In this document: piece by piece, positions 18,699 to 27,424 of the stretch
Position numbering within the stretch: position 1 is the first letter of the stretch
Layout of the letters: each line of letters starts with the position of its first letter
Assembly: GCA_018057765.1 (NCBI GenBank)
Contig: JAGPDB010000003.1
Span: forward strand, 23,670-87,669
DNA from: Acidimicrobiia bacterium
Lineage (GTDB): Bacteria > Actinomycetota > Acidimicrobiia > IMCC26256 > JAGPDB01
Reading direction: 5' to 3'
DNA length: 64,000 nucleotides
Notes under the pieces: model-generated
The model's input: the letters and a program-made list of their open reading frames with translations, nothing else
What the model was told of the DNA's origin: nothing
Database searches by the model: none
Made by a program: the position numbers and the translations under genes

Positions 18699-19886
18699 AT
18701 GAGCGATTTAAAGAACCTTGGAGCAATTCAATCTGAACTAACAAAAAGTAATGTTGATGGATGGATTGTGCCCGATTATCGCGGTTCAAACGAGATATTC
18801 AGTGTTTTAGTAGATGGTAGTTTCCATTTGACGCGAAGAGCAATATTATTTATACCTACTAATGGTGAACCTATAGCTTTTGTTCACATAATAGATAAAC
18901 CGCATTTTGTGCCAGCCGAAAAGAACTTTGTAGTTGAATACTATAGAACGTGGAAAGAGCTTCTGGATTGGTACAATAGAATTTTATCCCCATTGTCTTG
19001 CGTTGTAACAGAATATTCTCAAAATTGCGCTATACCAACAATGTCCCAAGTCGATGGGGGTACTTTAGATGTTATTCGCAAATATGTAAAAGTCGAATCG
19101 AGTGCTGACATTTTCCAAAAAACAGTAAGTGCATGGACACTCGAAGACTATGAAGGACACGTTAAATCTGTTGAAGAAACAGTAAAATGTTTACGATCAG
19201 CTTTAGAGTTTGTAAAAACTTCTTTAACTAATGGAACTGAAATTACTGAAATGGATGTTCAAAATTATATAGTTAAGGAATTTGTGAGTCATGGTATAGA
19301 AACATATAGTCCGCCTATTGTAGCTGTCTCACCAAATAATGGAAATCCACATTATGATCCCGACACTCCTAATAATACAGTTATAACAAAAGATAATTTA
19401 CTTCTAATTGACTTATGGGCAATTTTAAAAGAAGGCAAGAGTGTATATTCAGATATAACTTATATGTCTTATTTTGGTGATAAAATACCTGCAAAGATTA
19501 TTGAAGTTTTTAATGTTGTAAGAGATGCTAGAAATGCTGCCATTAATTTTGTTAAAGAAAATATCTCTTCAGGTATTCAAGGCTATCAAGTCGATGATGT
19601 GTCGCGTAAAGTGATTTCTGATGCAGGCTATGGTGACTATTTTTTGCATCGTACAGGTCATTCAATGGGGCCAGGTAATTTTTTACATGCTCGCGGTGTC
19701 AATATCGACAATTTTGAAACACACGATGAACGTGAGGTTACACCAATGATCGGTTTTTCTATTGAGCCGGGTATCTACCTGCCAGAATTTGGTATTCGTT
19801 CAGAAATTGATATGTTCATACACCCAGATCTTGGCCCAATTGTTACAACACCATTACAAGAAGAGATTGAACATTTTGTAATTTAG
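18699..19886 (+). CDS. pepQ: M24-family Xaa-Pro aminopeptidase/dipeptidase
   Basis: 395 residues with a creatinase-type N-terminal domain and a C-terminal pita-bread metallopeptidase domain. Candidate metal ligands are two Asp (LIDLWAIL and YSDITY), His in HRTGHSMGPG, Glu in SIEPGIYLP and Glu in RSEIDM. A ribosome site AAAGGTGAG precedes the ATG. In Mycobacterium pepQ sits just before efp; here a helicase gene lies between them. The exact substrate (dipeptide or longer Xaa-Pro peptide) cannot be told from the sequence. Confidence 0.85.
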   Translation: MSDLKNLGAIQSELTKSNVDGWIVPDYRGSNEIFSVLVDGSFHLTRRAILFIPTNGEPIAFVHIIDKPHFVPAEKNFVVEYYRTWKELLDWYNRILSPLSCVVTEYSQNCAIPTMSQVDGGTLDVIRKYVKVESSADIFQKTVSAWTLEDYEGHVKSVEETVKCLRSALEFVKTSLTNGTEITEMDVQNYIVKEFVSHGIETYSPPIVAVSPNNGNPHYDPDTPNNTVITKDNLLLIDLWAILKEGKSVYSDITYMSYFGDKIPAKIIEVFNVVRDARNAAINFVKENISSGIQGYQVDDVSRKVISDAGYGDYFLHRTGHSMGPGNFLHARGVNIDNFETHDEREVTPMIGFSIEPGIYLPEFGIRSEIDMFIHPDLGPIVTTPLQEEIEHFVI

Positions 19887-19897
19887 AATCATAATCA

Positions 19898-19912
19898 TTT
19901 CTATAGTAGAAA
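19898..19912 (+). terminator. Short inverted repeat after the M24 peptidase gene
   Basis: TTTCTA and TAGAAA with a 3-base loop, 11 bases after the stop codon. There is no T tract, so a terminator role is weakly supported. Confidence 0.25.
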
Positions 19913-19966
19913 AGTACGATTGAACAATTGATCTCTCTGTATTGAAGATTATTATAAAAAGTAAGA

Positions 19967-19972
19967 TATAAT
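19967..19972 (+). promoter_or_regulatory. -10 element giving a probably leaderless helicase mRNA
   Basis: A perfect TATAAT ends 8 bases before the GTG start at 19981. A TTGAAG at 19942-19947 could be the -35, with a long 19-base spacer. No Shine-Dalgarno sequence is present, so the transcript is probably leaderless. Confidence 0.5.
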
Positions 19973-19980
19973 GCCAGGCT

Positions 19981-22900
19981 GTGCCTAAATTTCCATTACA
20001 TAACTCCACAAAAATACAATCTACAACTTTTATACCAAAAGGTTTACAAGACGAAGCTTTAATTAGATTTTCTAGTCATCAGAGCTTCAATAGGGGTAAA
20101 TCCTATGTAAAAAATGGTTTTGTTAAAAGTTTCATATGGAATCCTAAAGAAAAATGTCTTGATGGATCTGTTTTTGGAAGCGGTGAAAGTAAATATCAAT
20201 GTTCAATAGAATTTAGTTTTAATGACGGAGATATAAAAATTGGCAATTCAAGCTGTGAATGTCCAGTTGGGTACCAATGTAAACATTGTGTTTCAATTTT
20301 ATTAGCGGGCAGGAAACTAATAACAAAAATGAATATGGCATTATTAGACGAAGATATAGATCTTGATGAAATTATGCAAGATACAACTTCTGATGAATGG
20401 AAATCTGAAATTGATTCTTTGCTTAATTCAACACAAAACATAAATAGAGTTGCATTTAGAAAAGTCGGATTATTATTTGAGGTACTAGGAACAAAACGAC
20501 GTACCAATCAATCTTTCTCATTCGATAGCACTCCCGCAATAATGAGAAATCAATTAGCTGTAAGAATAGTTTATCTATCTGATACAAATCGTTGGAAAAC
20601 AACTGAATTTAATTGGAAGTCAATAAGTACTAGAAATATAGTTGCAAGAGAAATAAATCCGAAACATTTTGAATGGCTTAATGACTTTAAAAATATTTGT
20701 ATTGATACAGACAGGGAATATGTATATGATGACACGGTCTACATTCTTTTAGACCAAGCTGGTTCATCACAAATATTTAATTTATTAGATGATGCGAGAA
20801 AATTAGGTATTGGTTTATATACAAAAATTAATGCATCAAAATTAAATGAGATAAATCTTGATAAAGATAAAGCTCACGTGTCAATTAACGTAACAACAAA
20901 AAGTGATGATTCATTAGAAGTTGAAACTGTATTAAAACATAATGATTATATTGTTAATACTTCTGGACTTGGCTTTCTGGGAAAAAATGCAAATACTGTT
21001 TATACTTATGATATAAATGACAAAATTTCTCATATAGAAATATATAAGCTTGATACGAATGTTGATAGTGGTTTACAAGAAAATATTTTAAATAAGAAAA
21101 GTATCAAAATTCCGAAAAGTGAAAAGAAATCATTTGAAGAGACTTATCTAAACAAAATACAAAGTCGCTTTCAAGCAATTTCGACGGATAATTCAATTGA
21201 AATCCCCAAAGCTCCATTAGCGACTTTGATATTAGACCTTAAGCCTTCACAAAATAATGATGTATTTCATATCAAATTATTTTGGTCTTATGGAAATGCT
21301 AGCAATGGCCATAAGTACACTTTAAATTCTCATAATGATGACAGTATTAGAAATTTTGTCTTTGAAAAAGAACTATTGTCAGAGCTCTCAGTTGCTGTAT
21401 CTTCGATTGAAGAATTCTTTATAACAAATAATTTCGGAGATTTGTTACTAAAGGAAACTGTGGTACTTACAGGTTCAAATCTGATCAAATTTAGCAATAT
21501 TATTATGCCAGAATTAGCAAACATGGATGGAATCAAAGTTGAGACAAAAAACGAAATAATAAATTACGAAGAATCCTATGATCTTCCAAAAATAGAAATC
21601 GGTACTTCTGAAAATCTAGATGGAAACCAAGATTGGTTTAATCTAGACGTCGATGTAAAAGTAGGAGAGCACAGCGTTGATTTCCAGGATCTTTTTCGTG
21701 CATTGGCTCAAAACGACGAATATATGATTTTAGAGAATGGTACTTATTTTTCTTTAGATAATGAAATTTTATCCAGTTTAAAAAAATTAATAGATGAAGC
21801 AAAAGATTTACAAGAGAAAAAATCTGATACTTTACAGATAAGTCGGTATCATGCATCTTTTTGGGAAGAATTAAAAGAGCTTGGTATCGTGCGCGACCAA
21901 ACTAATGCATGGCAGAAATCAATTGATGGATTGTTGAATTTAGAAAGGATTGAACATGTAGATCCACCAAGTGAATTAAATGCGAAATTACGACCCTATC
22001 AACTGGAAGGATACCAATGGTTGTGCTTTTTATACGAAAATAAACTAGGTGCAATACTTGGCGATGATATGGGTCTTGGAAAAACTATTCAAGCTCTAGC
22101 GATGATAGTTAAAATATTTCAGGATACTAAGAAAGCAGATCGAAAACCGTTTCTGGTAGTGGCGCCTACAAGTGTTGCTACTAACTGGTTAAGTGAGGCT
22201 AAAAAATTTGCACCAAAACTTAATACTGTTTTAATAACTCAAACAGCAAAAAAATCAGATAAGAAACTTATCGATGAAATTAAGAATGCGGATATAGTTA
22301 TAACTTCATATACGCTTTTGAGAATTGATTTTGAATCATATTCTGATACAAAAACTATTAATTGGTCTGGAATGTTTTTAGATGAGGCTCAATTCATAAA
22401 AAACCATCAATCGAAAAGTTATCAATGCGTACGAAAAATTAGTGTACCTTTTAAACTCGCTATGACAGGTACCCCAATTGAGAATAACCTAATGGAATTG
22501 TGGTCATTATTTTCAATAACTTCTCCTGGACTTTTTGGTGGTCCAAAGAAGTTCACTGATATGTATAGAAAGCCAATTGAGAAAGACCAAGATAAAGAAA
22601 AATTAGATCAAATAAGGCGCAGGGCTAGACCTCTACTGCTTCGTCGTACTAAAGAACAAGTAGTAAAAGAGCTACCACCAAAAATTGAACAAGTACTGGA
22701 GCTTCAACTCAATGCCGATCATAGGAAAGTATACGATCTTGTTCTTGCTCGCGAAAGACAAAAGGTCCTTGGCCTTATAGAAGATGTTGATCGTAACCAA
22801 TTCACTATATTAAAATCTTTAACTACACTTCGTATGTTGAGTCTAGATCCTTCATTAGTGGATAATGAAAAGTATTCTCATGTTTCTTCCACAAAACTCG

Positions 22901-23391
22901 ATTCATTAATAGAGCAAATAAATGAAGTTGTAGGAGAAAACCATAGAGCATTAATATTTTCTCAATTTACATCGTTCTTAGCGAAAGTAAAGAATCGTTT
23001 AGATGAAGAAAAGATTGAATATTGTTATCTTGATGGTAAAACAAAAAATCGAGGCGACGTTATAGATAAATTCAAAACTTCAAAAACGCCACTATTTCTT
23101 ATTAGCTTAAAATCTGGTGGATTTGGATTGAATCTGACGGAAGCTGATTATTGTTTCTTATTGGATCCTTGGTGGAATCCAGCTGCAGAATCACAAGCAA
23201 TTGATAGAACTCATAGAATTGGTCAGAAGAAGCAGGTTATGGTTTATCGATTGGTAGCTAAAGATACTATTGAAGAAAAAGTTATGTTATTAAAGGAACG
23301 TAAAGCTAAATTATTTAAAAGTGTTTTAGATGATGGCGAAATATTCTCATCTAAATTAACCGCTGAGGATGTGAAATCCCTATTTGAATAA
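19981..23391 (+). CDS. SWIM zinc-finger SNF2-family helicase/translocase
   Basis: 1136 residues starting with GTG. A SWIM zinc finger (CxCx5CxH, C92, C94, C100, H102) is at the N-terminus, a long middle region follows, and the C-terminal 480 residues form an SNF2 ATPase: Walker A-type DDMGLGKT at about 695-702, Walker B variant DEAQ near 801, TGTPIE, and the C-terminal lobe ending with QAIDRTHRIGQ near 1074. Bacterial relatives (RapA/HepA-like) remodel protein-DNA or RNA polymerase complexes; the actual role is not known. The DEAQ box in place of DEAH is seen in other bacterial SNF2 proteins. Confidence 0.88.
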   Translation: MPKFPLHNSTKIQSTTFIPKGLQDEALIRFSSHQSFNRGKSYVKNGFVKSFIWNPKEKCLDGSVFGSGESKYQCSIEFSFNDGDIKIGNSSCECPVGYQCKHCVSILLAGRKLITKMNMALLDEDIDLDEIMQDTTSDEWKSEIDSLLNSTQNINRVAFRKVGLLFEVLGTKRRTNQSFSFDSTPAIMRNQLAVRIVYLSDTNRWKTTEFNWKSISTRNIVAREINPKHFEWLNDFKNICIDTDREYVYDDTVYILLDQAGSSQIFNLLDDARKLGIGLYTKINASKLNEINLDKDKAHVSINVTTKSDDSLEVETVLKHNDYIVNTSGLGFLGKNANTVYTYDINDKISHIEIYKLDTNVDSGLQENILNKKSIKIPKSEKKSFEETYLNKIQSRFQAISTDNSIEIPKAPLATLILDLKPSQNNDVFHIKLFWSYGNASNGHKYTLNSHNDDSIRNFVFEKELLSELSVAVSSIEEFFITNNFGDLLLKETVVLTGSNLIKFSNIIMPELANMDGIKVETKNEIINYEESYDLPKIEIGTSENLDGNQDWFNLDVDVKVGEHSVDFQDLFRALAQNDEYMILENGTYFSLDNEILSSLKKLIDEAKDLQEKKSDTLQISRYHASFWEELKELGIVRDQTNAWQKSIDGLLNLERIEHVDPPSELNAKLRPYQLEGYQWLCFLYENKLGAILGDDMGLGKTIQALAMIVKIFQDTKKADRKPFLVVAPTSVATNWLSEAKKFAPKLNTVLITQTAKKSDKKLIDEIKNADIVITSYTLLRIDFESYSDTKTINWSGMFLDEAQFIKNHQSKSYQCVRKISVPFKLAMTGTPIENNLMELWSLFSITSPGLFGGPKKFTDMYRKPIEKDQDKEKLDQIRRRARPLLLRRTKEQVVKELPPKIEQVLELQLNADHRKVYDLVLARERQKVLGLIEDVDRNQFTILKSLTTLRMLSLDPSLVDNEKYSHVSSTKLDSLIEQINEVVGENHRALIFSQFTSFLAKVKNRLDEEKIEYCYLDGKTKNRGDVIDKFKTSKTPLFLISLKSGGFGLNLTEADYCFLLDPWWNPAAESQAIDRTHRIGQKKQVMVYRLVAKDTIEEKVMLLKERKAKLFKSVLDDGEIFSSKLTAEDVKSLFE

Positions 23392-23529
23392 CCATTTTGG
23401 CTACCACCAAGGTCTTACTTTTAGGGTTTGTGACATATAGAGCCTGTCCTAGTAGATACAAATATCCACAAGAAAATGATCCAATACGCAAGCTTGGGCT
23501 TCCAAACAAGACCTCTATGGAAAATAGTG

Positions 23530-23535
23530 TAAACT
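23530..23535 (+). promoter_or_regulatory. -10 element upstream of efp
   Basis: TAAACT ends 10 bases before the efp ATG. No ribosome site is visible between, suggesting a leaderless or nearly leaderless transcript. The -35 region is poor. Confidence 0.4.
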
Positions 23536-23545
23536 ATCTTTCCTT

Positions 23546-24106
23546 ATGGCACTATCTACAAATGATCTAAAAAATGGAATGGTTTTGAATCTCGAAGGAG
23601 ATCTGATGCAAGTTGTCGATTTCCAACACGTTAAACCTGGTAAAGGTCCTGCTTTTGTCAGGACAACAATGAGAAACCTAAGAACTGGTGCGAATGTCGC
23701 AAAAACATTTAGTGCTGGATTAAAAGTTGAACAGGCAATTGTCGATCGTCGTAACTATCAATTCTTGTATCGCGAAGGAACAGACTATGTTTTTATGGAT
23801 CTAGATACTTACGATCAAATCCATTTAAGCGAAATTCAAGTTGGCGAAGCTCAAAAATACCTTAAAGAATCTGATAGCGCACTAATTCACATGTATGGCT
23901 CTGAACCTTTATTAGTTGAACTTCCCGCTTCAGTTGAATTAACAATCACAGAAACTGAACCTGGATTACAAGGAGACAGAGTTTCTGGAGCTAGAAAACC
24001 AGCAACTGTTGAAACAGGTGTTGTAGTGCAAGTCCCAATTTTTGTAAACCTAGGTGATGTTATAAAAGTTGACACTCGTACAGGTGATTATATCACTCGT
24101 GTGTGA
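23546..24106 (+). CDS. efp: Translation elongation factor P
   Basis: 186-residue, three-OB/KOW-domain protein that frees ribosomes stalled on polyproline stretches. The domain I loop tip is PGKG with K33, the residue modified in many bacteria. The C-terminal signature GDxIKVDTRTGDYITRV is intact. It heads the efp-nusB-clpS-DUF2017 block, with a candidate -10 element TAAACT 10 bases upstream of the ATG and no Shine-Dalgarno site. No epmA/epmB-like or other modification gene is next to it. Confidence 0.95.
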   Translation: MALSTNDLKNGMVLNLEGDLMQVVDFQHVKPGKGPAFVRTTMRNLRTGANVAKTFSAGLKVEQAIVDRRNYQFLYREGTDYVFMDLDTYDQIHLSEIQVGEAQKYLKESDSALIHMYGSEPLLVELPASVELTITETEPGLQGDRVSGARKPATVETGVVVQVPIFVNLGDVIKVDTRTGDYITRV

Positions 24107-24121
24107 TATAGGTATTTAGAT

Positions 24122-24562
24122 ATGTCAAAGACGGATTCACGAGAAAGATGTGTATTACTATTTTTCGAAGCTGAACAAAAAGAACTTGAAGTTAACAAAG
24201 TCGTAAATACACTACCTGTGCCTCCTAATTCCTATTGTATAAAATTATTAGAAGATTATGAATCAAATGAAGAAAAAGTTATAGATCTAATCGAGAATAA
24301 TATTAAAAATTGGTCAAGCGACCGTCTGCCAGCTTTCGATAGGGCAGTTTTGCGTATGGCAATAACAGAACTAGTTCGTTCTGATGAATCTCCAGCCGGT
24401 ACAGTCATCTCTGAGGCTGTGAAATTATGTGAGAAATATTCGACAGATGATTCACCACGCTTTGTAAACGGTGTATTATCTAGCATTGCACATAACGTTC
24501 GTAGCGTAGAAATGTTTGAAAAGGCTAAGCTTGCTACTAGCAAAAAAAATGACAACATTTAA
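24122..24562 (+). CDS. nusB: Transcription antitermination factor NusB
   Basis: 146-residue all-helical NusB family protein that binds boxA RNA with S10 (NusE) in rRNA antitermination. The typical [12 protein letters not shown] start (usually RexAxQxLYxxE), [21 protein letters not shown], and the closing [32 protein letters not shown] signature are recognisable. It lies 15 bases after efp, the usual arrangement. Confidence 0.93.
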   Translation: MSKTDSRERCVLLFFEAEQKELEVNKVVNTLPVPPNSYCIKLLEDYESNEEKVIDLIENNIKNWSSDRLPAFDRAVLRMAITELVRSDESPAGTVISEAVKLCEKYSTDDSPRFVNGVLSSIAHNVRSVEMFEKAKLATSKKNDNI

Positions 24563-24576
24563 GGTATAAATATTTC

Positions 24577-24867
24577 ATGACCGATACTCCCGTTCCAGTA
24601 GTTGAATCAGACTTCGACCTAGAATCTTTATTAGATACGCCATGGGTTGTTATTGTCTGGAATGATCCCGTAAATCTTATGAGTTATGTCACCCATGTTT
24701 TACAGAAACTTTTTGGATATTCAAAAGAGAAAGCCACAGAATTGATGAATCAAGTTCATGTTGAAGGTAAAGCAGTTGTTTCAAGTGGGCGTCGTCTTGA
24801 GTGTGAAAATGATGTTTCCCGATTACACGGACATGGTCTGTGGGCGACAATGCAGAAAGACGATTAA
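24577..24867 (+). CDS. clpS: ATP-dependent Clp protease adaptor ClpS
   Basis: 96-residue adaptor that delivers N-degron substrates to ClpAP/ClpCP. Signature seen: [18 protein letters not shown], with the N-degron pocket residues Asn-Asp and Met, then [17 protein letters not shown] with the conserved His. It is followed after 7 bases by the DUF2017 gene, its regular actinobacterial partner. Confidence 0.93.
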   Translation: MTDTPVPVVESDFDLESLLDTPWVVIVWNDPVNLMSYVTHVLQKLFGYSKEKATELMNQVHVEGKAVVSSGRRLECENDVSRLHGHGLWATMQKDD

Positions 24868-24874
24868 ATATATA

Positions 24875-25396
24875 ATGCGTGATACTAGATTTGATGTAAC
24901 ACTAGAAGGTGTAGAAGCATATTTATTTCCAGATGAAGTTAAAGTGTTTGTTGATATTGCAAATGACTTAAGAGCAATAATTGAGACACCTGCATTAGAT
25001 GGTGATGATCCTGTACGCGAAAGATTATTTCCACGTGCATATCTTGACCCTACTGAAGAAAATGCAGAAATATCATGGGCAGCATTTTCTCATCCAGAAC
25101 TATTAGAATCTCGAATATTAACATTGGAAGTGTTAATAGAATCATTAAAAAGATTAGAGTTAGCGAAACCTGAATCAGATGCTGGTGAAATGCAGGTTGT
25201 TGTGCTTACTATGTCTGAAACAGAGCATTGGTTAAAAGGTTTAAATGATTTACGTTTAGCTTTAGGCACAAGATTAAATATTGAGACAGAAGCTGATAAT
25301 GAGCCTGATGAAGGTGACCCTACTAATGCATTAAGACAAATTTATACTTGGTTAAGTGCTTTGCAACAAGATCTGTTAGAACAGGTTTATTTATAA
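24875..25396 (+). CDS. DUF2017 family protein
   Basis: 173 residues, ATG at 24875. Acidic, helical protein with conserved-looking LFPRAYLDP and ALRQIYTWLSALQQDLL segments, matching the actinobacterial DUF2017 proteins coded directly after clpS. Function unknown; the position suggests a link to Clp proteolysis. An upstream in-frame start at 24758 would overlap clpS by more than 100 bases and is not favoured. Confidence 0.82.
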   Translation: MRDTRFDVTLEGVEAYLFPDEVKVFVDIANDLRAIIETPALDGDDPVRERLFPRAYLDPTEENAEISWAAFSHPELLESRILTLEVLIESLKRLELAKPESDAGEMQVVVLTMSETEHWLKGLNDLRLALGTRLNIETEADNEPDEGDPTNALRQIYTWLSALQQDLLEQVYL

Positions 25397-25413
25397 ATAC
25401 TTTTTGTAATGTA

Positions 25414-25442
25414 TTGACAATATTTTAAGATACATTTACAAA
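25414..25442 (+). promoter_or_regulatory. Strong promoter upstream of a decayed gene
   Basis: A perfect -35 box TTGACA (25414-25419), a 17-base spacer and TACAAA (25437-25442). Transcription would start near 25450 and run into the broken frame at 25471-25679. Confidence 0.5.
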
Positions 25443-25470
25443 AATATAGTTTAAACAGACAATATGTTTT

Positions 25471-25679
25471 ATGGCTATAGATACATAAAGTGCTTGGAAC
25501 ATTCAGTCACTAGATCGTATTGTATTAGACGATCCGTTAGAAGTACGTTTATTTAAATGGGCGATTGCAAAAATTGGAGAATAGTTATATTTACTGCTGA
25601 GCGGATGAGTGTAATTGAACAATCATATTCAGGAATAGCTCAGCCAGCTGATTCAAATGGTGTAAATATGCAATTTTAA
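25471..25679 (+). pseudogene. Decayed short gene between the DUF2017 and sugar kinase genes
   Basis: The 337 bases between 25396 and 25734 hold no intact gene, but there are coding-like remnants. From ATG 25471 five codons lead to TAA (25486-25488), after which the same frame reads coherently for 31 codons (through DDPLEVRLFKWAIAKIG) to TAG at 25582. A second frame then reads 24 codons from ATG 25605 to TAA 25677. One in-frame stop and one frameshift would break a single original gene of about 70 codons. The parent family is not recognised. A small RNA from the promoter at 25414 is an alternative explanation. Confidence 0.4.
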
Positions 25680-25720
25680 TAAGTATAAAAGCAAATTTTC
25701 TCATGCTTCTTATAAGAATG

Positions 25721-25726
25721 TAGACT
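25721..25726 (+). promoter_or_regulatory. -10 element for a leaderless sugar kinase mRNA
   Basis: TAGACT ends 7 bases before the ATG at 25734, and there is no Shine-Dalgarno site. The -35 region is weak (TTCTCA at 25698). Confidence 0.4.
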
Positions 25727-25733
25727 CAAGTAT

Positions 25734-26681
25734 ATGAAAACAATTGTTATAGGATTTTTAAATACTGATATCATTGCAACTGGACTACCTCGTTTCCCAA
25801 AGTCAGGGGAACTGATATTTGGTGATGAGCTAAGTATAGGCCCTGGTGGGAAATCTCGTAATATTGCCAGCATGATTGCAAGACTTGTTGAGCCTAAAAG
25901 TGTTGCGATGTTAGGTAGGACATCTAGAGATCCTTATGGATTGTGGAAATCTCCAGTAACAGCTTTAGAAGATGTTGGCGTTGATACTAGTCATATAAAA
26001 ATATTTAATTTTGAAGAAACTGGAAAAATGCCTGGTATTGCTTTAATACCTGTTGATATCAATGGAAATAATCAAATAATTGTTTTACCTGGTATATGCG
26101 AAGATTTTTGTCCTAAAGATATCGAAGAATCGATCGAATTATTTAAAGAGGTCGGTCTAGAAAAAGGGATGTTAGTTTTGACCATGGAATGTCCAATCGA
26201 AACTTCTTTAAGTGCTGTAAAAATTTCTAAAGAACATGGTATAAAAGTGATGTTTGATCCAGGAGGACTACAGGAATCAGATGATATAACTGAATTATTA
26301 AATACTGGAATATTTTTAATTAAACCTAATGAACATGAACTTAAAATGTTGACAGGAATAAATGCAATAGATTTTGAAACAGCGCAGCTTGGTGCAAAAA
26401 AACTATTTGACTATGGAATCGAAAATGTATTGATTACACTAGGAGAAAAAGGGGCTTTTCTCTTTACACATAAATCTAATACGCGATTTGAAATACCAAA
26501 TATAGAAGTAGATAAAAGCCAAAAAGATGCTACGGGCTGTGGTGATCAAACAATGGCAACACTTGTTGCAATGTTACAAGCTGGAAAAACTCTAACTGAA
26601 TCTGTAGAAATAGCTATAAAAGCTGGTACCCTACAATTCTTTCGAACTGGAATTAAACCTGTCGAGTTAGAAGATCTTTAA
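25734..26681 (+). CDS. PfkB-family carbohydrate/nucleoside kinase
   Basis: 315-residue ribokinase-type kinase. The N-terminal substrate motif GPGGKSRNIA is at about residues 36-45; the C-terminal ATP/anion-hole motif is DATGCGDQTMAT, with Cys where most members have Ala in GAGD; the catalytic Asp is kept. NEHEL and TLGEKGAF segments are also typical. The substrate cannot be deduced. It lies between the efp-clpS block and the pyrimidine operon, and carries its own leaderless-type promoter. Confidence 0.82.
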   Translation: MKTIVIGFLNTDIIATGLPRFPKSGELIFGDELSIGPGGKSRNIASMIARLVEPKSVAMLGRTSRDPYGLWKSPVTALEDVGVDTSHIKIFNFEETGKMPGIALIPVDINGNNQIIVLPGICEDFCPKDIEESIELFKEVGLEKGMLVLTMECPIETSLSAVKISKEHGIKVMFDPGGLQESDDITELLNTGIFLIKPNEHELKMLTGINAIDFETAQLGAKKLFDYGIENVLITLGEKGAFLFTHKSNTRFEIPNIEVDKSQKDATGCGDQTMATLVAMLQAGKTLTESVEIAIKAGTLQFFRTGIKPVELEDL

Positions 26682-26723
26682 ATTTTCTACTATAATTATT
26701 TCATAATTGAGATGCTTCAAAGC

Positions 26724-26779
26724 TTCTCACGCCAATCATCCTGTGAGATGAGAATATCAAGCTAAGTCAGGTTGATATT
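26724..26779 (+). promoter_or_regulatory. PyrR-binding RNA loop and hairpin in the pyr leader
   Basis: In the 134-base leader before pyrR, CAUC (26737-26740) and GAUG (26747-26750) form a stem closing the hexaloop CUGUGA. This gives UCCUGUGAG at 26739-26747, an exact fit to the known PyrR-binding core UCCNGNGAG. Outer complementarity TTCTCA (26724-26729) with TGAGAA (26749-26754) can extend or compete with it. A second, 8-bp hairpin follows: AATATCAA (26753-26760) with TTGATATT (26772-26779). No terminator T tract follows, so control may act on translation rather than termination, as reported for mycobacteria. Confidence 0.7.
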
Positions 26780-26815
26780 TATAAAACTAGTTCTGTGAAA
26801 CTAAGGAAGGCGAAA

Positions 26816-27424
26816 ATGACTTCACTTGTTGTGTTCAACCAAGACGATATTGTTCGTGTTTCTACTCGTATTTCACATGAAATTATTGAACGGAATTCCG
26901 GTTCGAGAAATATTATATTAATTGGGGTACGTCGGAGAGGTGCCCTTCTTGCAAATAGACTTAAAAAAATAATCAAAACTATTGATGGTATTAGTGTGCC
27001 GGTATATTCGTTAGATATTACAAACGCTCGAGATGATTTAACAAAAGAAGAAACACATAACCATTTAATTAATGAGACAGTCACTGGTATATCTATATCG
27101 AATGAAGAAGAATTAGGAATATATCCACAAGATATTATGACCGTACCAATTATTGATTTTACAAATTTTAATGTGATCATTGTTGATGATGTTTTGTATA
27201 CAGGTAGAACTACAAGAGCGTGTATGGAAATTATTTCAAAAATATCTCGACCAAAAACAATTCAACTTGCTGTGATGATAGATCGTGGTCACCGTGAACT
27301 TCCTATTCGTGCAGATTATGTAGGGAAAAATCTTCCGACGAAAAGGACTGAAACGGTAAATGTACTTATGATGGAACTTGATGGTCAAGATAGTATTGAA
27401 ATAGCGAGGCAAAATATTGGGTAA
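26816..27424 (+). CDS. pyrR: PyrR regulator / uracil phosphoribosyltransferase
   Basis: 202 residues from ATG 26816, which has a strong site AAGGAAGG before it; an in-frame GTG at 26795 is less likely. The PRPP-binding motif VIIVDDVLYTGRT is clear, as is the basic RNA-facing region with VRRRG and DRGHRELPIRADYVGKNLPT. PyrR binds pyr mRNA in the presence of UMP and lowers expression of the operon. A matching RNA loop lies in its own leader. It overlaps pyrC by 8 bases; the usual pyrB between them is absent. Confidence 0.95.
   Translation: MTSLVVFNQDDIVRVSTRISHEIIERNSGSRNIILIGVRRRGALLANRLKKIIKTIDGISVPVYSLDITNARDDLTKEETHNHLINETVTGISISNEEELGIYPQDIMTVPIIDFTNFNVIIVDDVLYTGRTTRACMEIISKISRPKTIQLAVMIDRGHRELPIRADYVGKNLPTKRTETVNVLMMELDGQDSIEIARQNIG

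Noticed and set aside
24758..24874. Longer N-terminus for the DUF2017 protein
   Set aside because: It would overlap clpS by 110 bases, and the extra residues look like an out-of-frame reading of clpS.
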